In this document: positions 6,197-9,729 of the stretch, piece after piece
Layout of the letters: each line of letters begins with the position of its first letter
Numbering within the stretch: position 1 is the first letter of the stretch
DNA from: JAFAVZ01 sp036009105
GTDB lineage: Bacteria; Acidobacteriota; Thermoanaerobaculia; Gp7-AA8
Direction of reading: 5' to 3'
Assembly (NCBI GenBank): GCA_036009105.1
Contig: DASYMJ010000320.1
Span: 1-9,729 of the forward strand
DNA length: 9,729 nt
Notes under the pieces: generated by a model
The model's database searches: none
What the model was told of the DNA's origin: nothing
The model's input: the letters and a program-made list of their open reading frames with translations, nothing else
Position numbers and translations under genes: made by a program

Positions 6197-6637
6197 ATGT
6201 CCGACTCGTTCATGGAAGCCGCCATCGCCGAAGCGCGCCAGGGTCTCGCCGAGGGGGGCATTCCGATCGGATCCGTGCTCGTGCACGAGGGGAAGATCGT
6301 CGGCCGCGGCCACAACCGCCGCATCCAGCGGGGCAGCCCGACCCTGCACGGCGAGATGGACGCGCTGGAGAACGCCGGCCGGCTGCCCGCGCGCATCTAT
6401 GGCCAGTCGGTGATCTACACCACCCTCTCGCCCTGTTCGATGTGCAGCGGCGCCATCCTGCTTTATGGCATTCCGCGGGTCGTCGTCGGGGAGAACGTCA
6501 CGTTCATGGGTGATGAGGAGCTGCTGCGCGCGCGAGGCGTCGTCGTCGAGGTGCTGCAGGACGCGGCGTGCATCGGGCTGATGACGGATTTCATCCGCCA
6601 GCACCCGGAGCTCTGGAACGAAGACATCGGCCAGTGA
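6197..6637 (+). CDS. Cytosine deaminase, yeast (Fcy1) type
   Basis: This zinc-dependent deaminase has 146 residues and closely follows fungal cytosine deaminase rather than the large TIM-barrel CodA usual in bacteria. Zinc ligands and catalytic base are in place: His51 and Glu53 (TLHGE), Cys80 and Cys83 (SPCSMC). Substrate-contact residues of the yeast enzyme also seem conserved: Asn40 (GRGHN), Phe103 in VVGENVTF, and Trp140 and Asp143 in ELWNEDIGQ at the extreme C terminus. The expected reaction is cytosine to uracil plus ammonia, in pyrimidine salvage. The ATG at 6197 gives the family length; an open frame back to 6110 lies inside the previous gene. It starts 16 bp after the hydrolase-LuxR stop, without a clear ribosome binding site, so it may be either co-transcribed or leaderless. 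TadA-like tRNA deaminase is less likely given the C-terminal match. Confidence 0.9.
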   Translation: MSDSFMEAAIAEARQGLAEGGIPIGSVLVHEGKIVGRGHNRRIQRGSPTLHGEMDALENAGRLPARIYGQSVIYTTLSPCSMCSGAILLYGIPRVVVGENVTFMGDEELLRARGVVVEVLQDAACIGLMTDFIRQHPELWNEDIGQ

Positions 6638-6667
6638 GGCGCCGGAATGCCTCTCCCCATCAGCTGT

Positions 6668-6680
6668 TAGAGTCGCTGCA
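6668..6680 (+). promoter_or_regulatory. TAGAGT box just before the dusB start
   Basis: TAGAGTCGCTGCA runs directly into ATG 6681; TAGAGT (6668-6673) lies 7 nt before it. Eleven of the 12 bases TAGAGTYGCTGC are identical to the block before the deaminase gene, and the twelfth is a C/T change. There is no Shine-Dalgarno sequence, so a leaderless transcript with a -10 box at this place is a reasonable reading. No -35 box is visible. Confidence 0.4.
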
Positions 6681-7670
6681 ATGACGGATTCTCTGGCCCG
6701 ATCATTCCGCATCGGCAGCGTGCTCATCGACCCGCCGCTGGCGCTCGCGCCGATGGCGGAAGTCACCGACACCTACTACCGCTCGCTCATCAAAGAGCTG
6801 GGCGGGGCAGGGCTCGTCGTGTCCGAATTCATTTCGGCCGAGGGGCTGACCCGGAAGAATGACCGCAGCCATCAGATGCTGGCGTTTGCCGAGAACGAGC
6901 GGCCGGTCTCCATCCAGATCTACGGCGGCGATCCGAGCCGGATGGACGACGCCGCGGCCATCGTCGAGGCGCAGGGCGTCGACATCGTCGACATCAACAT
7001 GGGCTGCCCGGTGAAGAAGATCGTCAATACCGGCGCCGGCTCCGGGATGCTGAGGGACTTCGACCGCGCCGCGCGCACCGTCGACAAGATCACCAGGCGG
7101 GTGAAGATCCCGGTCACGGTGAAGGTGCGCAAGGGGTGGGAGAGCGACGACGTGCTGCCGCTGCTCAAACGCTTCGAGGACATCGGCGTCTCGGCCATCG
7201 CCATCCACGGCCGCACGCGCAGCGAGGCGTACACCGGCGCAAGCGATTGGAAGTACATCGCCATGGTGAAGAGCGAGCTGCGCATCCCCGTCTTCGGCAA
7301 TGGCGACGTGAAGACGCCCGCCGACGCCATCCGGATGTTCGAGGAGACGAAGGTCGACGGCGTGATGATCGGCCGCGCGGCGCTGCAGAATCCGTTCATC
7401 TTCCGCGACATCCACGCCTACGCCGCCGGCCGCCCGCCCATGGGCAATGAGGTGGAGCACCGCATCGACGCCATGCAGCGCTACCTCGGCAAGATCGAGG
7501 GGGCGCCGCAGATCGAGAAGTGGAAGCTGCACAAGGCTCGCACCGTGATCGGCTGGTTCTCCCGCGGCATCCCCCACGGCAAAGACATCCGCCTCGGTCT
7601 GCAGGACATCACGAGCGTGGCGGATGTGCAGCGGTTGTTGGACCGGTCGAGGGAAACGATCGCGGCCTAG
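6681..7670 (+). CDS. dusB: tRNA-dihydrouridine synthase, DusB-like
   Basis: The product is 329 residues, the usual Dus length. It reduces specific tRNA uridines to dihydrouridine with FMN and NADPH. The TIM-barrel part shows LAPMAEVTD (22-30, FMN-binding N terminus), SIQIYGGDP (77-85) and INMGCPVKK (105-113) with the catalytic Cys109 in a DusB-type context, followed by GAGSGML. Next come VKVRKGW, IHGRTRSEAYTG, GNGDVKTPADA (phosphate-binding loop) and GVMIGRAALQNPFIF. The last ~75 residues are the helical tRNA-binding domain. The GCPVKK form favours the DusB branch over DusA or DusC; which uridine is modified cannot be told. The gene lies 43 bp after the cytosine deaminase. No strong ribosome binding site precedes ATG 6681, but the N terminus fits the family. 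Confidence 0.93.
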   Translation: MTDSLARSFRIGSVLIDPPLALAPMAEVTDTYYRSLIKELGGAGLVVSEFISAEGLTRKNDRSHQMLAFAENERPVSIQIYGGDPSRMDDAAAIVEAQGVDIVDINMGCPVKKIVNTGAGSGMLRDFDRAARTVDKITRRVKIPVTVKVRKGWESDDVLPLLKRFEDIGVSAIAIHGRTRSEAYTGASDWKYIAMVKSELRIPVFGNGDVKTPADAIRMFEETKVDGVMIGRAALQNPFIFRDIHAYAAGRPPMGNEVEHRIDAMQRYLGKIEGAPQIEKWKLHKARTVIGWFSRGIPHGKDIRLGLQDITSVADVQRLLDRSRETIAA

Positions 7671-7675
7671 CGGCC

Positions 7676-7721
7676 CGGTTGTCGGTTATCAGCAGCCTAC
7701 CGACAACCGATAACTGATAAC
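7676..7721. repeat. Inverted cluster of 7-bp repeats
   Basis: Two heptamers GTTGTCG-GTTATCA (7678-7691) face three inverted heptamers CGACAAC-CGATAAC-TGATAAC (7701-7721), all variants of GTTRTCR. The longest perfect pairing is 11 bp (7676-7686 with 7699-7709); a second 8-bp pairing (7685-7692 with 7714-7721) interlocks with it. The cluster fills the 58-bp gap after dusB and could end its transcript, though no T-run follows the stem. It looks like a dispersed intergenic repeat. Confidence 0.7.
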
Positions 7722-7728
7722 TGTCTTT

Positions 7729-8652
7729 ATGTTCCCGCAACACCTCGAACGCATCCTCGACGCGTACGGCGTCCCTGCCGATACGAAGGCCGCTCTTTAC
7801 GACCTTTACGTGGCCATGGGCGATGAGGTGCTGGAGGTCTTCGGCGACATCGCCGAGGGTGTTGCTTCGGCGACGCTTCTGCGCCCCGAGGACACGCTGA
7901 CCATTCGGGCGCATGTTGTGGAGCGCTACCTGCGGCGCAATCATCCGCAATGGCTCGATGGCGCGCCGACGCCGAGTCTGTGGCATCCCCGCGAGTTGGA
8001 AGGGCGTGCCTCCGGGCTGGCCACGCCGCTCGGCGAATTGAGCGACGAGACGCGCGCGCGGATCGGCGAGAACCAGCCGGTGCCGGACGGCATGGTCATC
8101 CTCGGGCGCAACGCGCATTACGGCGGCCGGCAGGAGACGATCTCCTTCGACGTCGTGGCGCGCGAGCTCGATGATGCGCTGGCCATCGGCCTGGCCGAGG
8201 GGCAGCAGCACACATTGCCCGGATCCGTTGGGGCGACGAGCGGCACGCTGGACGCGACGCACCGCATCGCGCTGCTGTGGGAAGTGCAGCCGAACGTCTT
8301 CAAGCCGGCCGGCGAGCGCAATCGCGCCATCAGCAAGATCTATCGCCGCCACCGCAACTGGCACCTGGCCACGCTGGCTGAGGCGCTGCAGTGGCTGCGC
8401 ACGCGCGGGATCAGCACCTTCATCCTCCGCGGCGCCGCACTCGCCGTGACGCACGAGGTGAATCCGCAGAAGCCGGTTTCAGCAACCATCGCCGAGCATC
8501 ACGACCGGACCGTTGCGAAGGTCGCGGACGCGCTGGTCGCTCCCACCGATCATGACGAGCTGCTCCTGCTCGAGTCGAGCGTGATGAACCACGCATTGCG
8601 CCGCCACGTGCTCCGGGAGGGGGCGGCGGGCGCGATGTGGCGCGTCGGCTGA
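7729..8652 (+). CDS. Protein of unknown function, 307 residues
   Basis: I do not recognise this protein. It has no signal peptide or membrane segment and is probably cytoplasmic. Codon use fits a real high-GC gene and the composition is ordinary. Visible parts: a helical N-terminal ~65 residues (MFPQHLERILDAYGV to EVFGDIAEGV); a middle region with NPxW-like HPQW and a GRNAHYGGRQET segment (~125-136); a basic segment KIYRRHRNWHLATLAEALQWL (~203-223) likely to form helices; an ISTFILRGAALAVTHEV stretch; and a helical C terminus. No cofactor or catalytic motif stands out. It starts 7 nt after the heptamer cluster and has no clear ribosome binding site. The opposite strand is also open for 281 codons (8454-7609), but that frame runs through the repeat and has shadow-like composition, so the + strand is preferred. 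Confidence 0.65.
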   Translation: MFPQHLERILDAYGVPADTKAALYDLYVAMGDEVLEVFGDIAEGVASATLLRPEDTLTIRAHVVERYLRRNHPQWLDGAPTPSLWHPRELEGRASGLATPLGELSDETRARIGENQPVPDGMVILGRNAHYGGRQETISFDVVARELDDALAIGLAEGQQHTLPGSVGATSGTLDATHRIALLWEVQPNVFKPAGERNRAISKIYRRHRNWHLATLAEALQWLRTRGISTFILRGAALAVTHEVNPQKPVSATIAEHHDRTVAKVADALVAPTDHDELLLLESSVMNHALRRHVLREGAAGAMWRVG

Positions 8653-8700
8653 CCGTCCCATTGACGGGCTCCTGCCGGAGGTGTATTTGTATGGCAGGAG
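8653..8700 (+). terminator. Hairpins between the unknown gene and the last gene
   Basis: CCGTC (8653-8657) pairs with GACGG (8663-8667), and CTCCTGCC (8669-8676) pairs with GGCAGGAG (8693-8700) around a 16-nt loop. No T-run follows either stem. They may end the upstream transcript, but the second stem also borders the start codon and a Shine-Dalgarno sequence of the next gene, so a translational role is equally possible. Confidence 0.35.
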
Positions 8701-9729
8701 GTCGGTATGCGGAAGCTGCTTCTTCCGCGCTCATGACGCCGTCAGTCCTCGCCGCGTTGTTGTTCGCGCTTTCCGCGGACCAGCTGTGCATCAACCAAGT
8801 GTGCAGTGAAGCGGCGCCTCTACAGCCCGCGGATACGCCGCGCCTTTTCACCTGGCGCACGGCGGACGCGACAGTCCTGGGCACGCTCGCGGCAGGGAAG
8901 ACGAAGCTCGTACCACCGACGCAGCCGCCTGCCTTCACGTTCCGCGTGGCAGGACAGAAGAACCGTGATTGGCCGTCCGATGTGGCCGTGGAAGTCGCGG
9001 ATGGCGCGAACGTCTGGAGGTGGACCATTCCGAAGGGCGACGCCTCGGGTGTCCAGCGGGTCCATGTAGCGCCGGGCGCGTACAAGCTGACCTTCCAGGC
9101 GCCGCATCACCAGCCGCTCGTCTATCCGCGGCTGCAAATCAACGGAGCGACGACGGCCGACCTCGGGGTGCTCACGTTGCCGCCCTCCATCCGCCTGATC
9201 GGAAAGGTCACCAATGCGGAGCGTCCGGCCCAGCCGCTCACGGATGCCGTAATCGCCGGAGTTGATGGAACGCGGCTCGCCGTCTCGGACCGCGCCGGCC
9301 TGTTCGCGTTCGAGGTGGCCGCCGCGCCGCAGGCGATCGCCATCTCGCGCGCCGGATACGCGGACCGCCTCGTGAACGTCAGCCGCAGCGGCGCGACGGT
9401 GGACCTCGGAGCGATCCGGATGTTGAAGGGCGTCACGCTCGCCTGCGCGATCGATAGAACGCAGCTCGACGAGCCGGTGCCGCTCGACCTCGAGCTGTAT
9501 CAGGAGTGGGGGCTGGACCGGTCGCTGCGTCGCTGTCGCAAGGAGCACGTGGCGAAGGAGCGGAAAGCCGTCCGCTTCGAAGGGCTCGAGCCGGGCCGCT
9601 ACGTGGCCTTGCTCAAAGGACCGGACGAGTTGCGGCAGTTCACCACGTACATCGACGTCGGCGACCTTTCTCTCACCACGGAGACGATCGCCATCACTCC
9701 GCTGCATCTGCGGCTGAGCGTCGAATACG
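8691..9729 (+). CDS. Secreted protein with carboxypeptidase-regulatory-like domain, 3' end missing
   Basis: The frame is open from 8691 to the window edge (346 residues, no stop). Residues ~15-29 (MTPSVLAALLFALSA) are a short hydrophobic export signal, so the protein is probably exported. Residues ~85-165 look like a beta-sandwich. Residues ~168-243 fit a carboxypeptidase-regulatory-like (transthyretin-like) domain: IGKVTNAERPAQPLTDAVIAG, then TRLAVSDRAGLFAFEV, then ISRAGYADR. A further beta-rich part follows from ~247. Such domains are common in exported and outer-membrane-associated proteins of Acidobacteriota and Bacteroidota and serve binding rather than catalysis. ATG 8691 is favoured because GGAGG (8677-8681) sits 9 nt upstream; ATG 8733 is the alternative and starts directly at the signal. 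Long open frames on the opposite strand here are shadows. Confidence 0.8.
   Translation, partial: MAGGRYAEAASSALMTPSVLAALLFALSADQLCINQVCSEAAPLQPADTPRLFTWRTADATVLGTLAAGKTKLVPPTQPPAFTFRVAGQKNRDWPSDVAVEVADGANVWRWTIPKGDASGVQRVHVAPGAYKLTFQAPHHQPLVYPRLQINGATTADLGVLTLPPSIRLIGKVTNAERPAQPLTDAVIAGVDGTRLAVSDRAGLFAFEVAAAPQAIAISRAGYADRLVNVSRSGATVDLGAIRMLKGVTLACAIDRTQLDEPVPLDLELYQEWGLDRSLRRCRKEHVAKERKAVRFEGLEPGRYVALLKGPDELRQFTTYIDVGDLSLTTETIAITPLHLRLSVEY
8707..8736 (+). other. Possible 9-codon leader frame, stop overlapping ATG 8733
   Basis: GGAGG (8697-8701) is followed after 5 nt by ATG 8707, which opens MRKLLLPRS and a TGA at 8734-8736. The TGA overlaps the in-gene ATG at 8733 as ATGA, the usual arrangement for coupled translation. 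This competes with the longer start at 8691, in another frame. It may be coincidence. Confidence 0.25.

Noticed and set aside
5029..6396. A 711-codon open frame on the - strand that extends mddA upstream across the hydrolase-LuxR and deaminase genes
   Set aside because: The upstream 456 codons are antisense to two genes with clear domains. Composition is Arg/Ala/Gly/Glu-rich as expected for high-GC shadow, and the N-terminal membrane segment of MddA starts at 5028.
7609..8454. A 281-codon open frame on the - strand opposite the unknown 307-residue gene
   Set aside because: It runs through the heptamer repeat and into the end of dusB, and its composition looks like shadow. Because the + strand gene is unrecognised, this rejection is less certain than the others.
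8820..9707. A 295-codon open frame on the - strand near the right edge
   Set aside because: The + strand frame carries an export signal, a ribosome binding site and a carboxypeptidase-regulatory-like domain. The - strand product is Arg-rich shadow.
1..9729. tRNA or rRNA genes, CRISPR array, transposase or attachment sites
   Set aside because: Reading both strands I saw no tRNA-like cloverleaf arms, no regularly spaced long repeats, no transposase motif and no paired flanking repeats.

Overview
This is a 9.7 kb, mostly high-GC bacterial segment. It carries nine clear protein genes (one cut by each window edge), no RNA gene, no insertion sequence and no CRISPR array. The gene set (a group-42-type ECF sigma factor with a YciI/DGPF partner, an MddA-type methyltransferase, and a secreted carboxypeptidase-regulatory-like protein) together with heptameric intergenic repeats suggests a soil-type, high-GC, Gram-negative-like bacterium. 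Acidobacteriota is my first guess, but nothing here fixes the phylum.

Layout. (1) Positions 1-1311, + strand: the C-terminal part of an HD-domain phosphohydrolase of the SAMHD1/dNTPase type, in DNA of about 50% G+C, clearly lower than the rest of the window. (2) 1312-1588: a mixed intergenic stretch ending in seven C3 runs, then a small secreted protein of unknown function (1589-2086). (3) 2070-5028, - strand: transcribed right to left, an MddA-like methanethiol S-methyltransferase, an AhpD-like carboxymuconolactone decarboxylase family protein, a YciI/DGPF protein, and an ECF42-type sigma factor with a large C-terminal extension. The last three are tightly spaced and look like one operon. 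A perfect 15-bp inverted repeat lies over the AhpD gene's ribosome binding site. (4) 5116-7670, + strand: an alpha/beta-hydrolase fused to a LuxR-type DNA-binding domain, divergent from the methyltransferase, then a yeast-type cytosine deaminase and a DusB-like tRNA-dihydrouridine synthase. (5) 7671-7728: an inverted cluster of 7-bp repeats. (6) 7729-8652: a 307-residue protein I do not recognise. (7) 8691 to the end, + strand: a secreted beta-rich protein with a carboxypeptidase-regulatory-like domain, running off the window.

How the parts may work together. The sigma factor, YciI protein and AhpD-like protein match a known sigma-factor/DGPF pairing and probably form a self-contained stress or envelope-signal regulon; the AhpD-like protein suggests a link to thiol or peroxide chemistry. 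The neighbouring methyltransferase would turn methanethiol into dimethyl sulfide. Its divergent hydrolase-LuxR fusion is a natural candidate local regulator. Linking these two halves into one sulfur/thiol-responsive module is inference. The deaminase and Dus genes are nucleobase/tRNA housekeeping functions with no visible link to the module.
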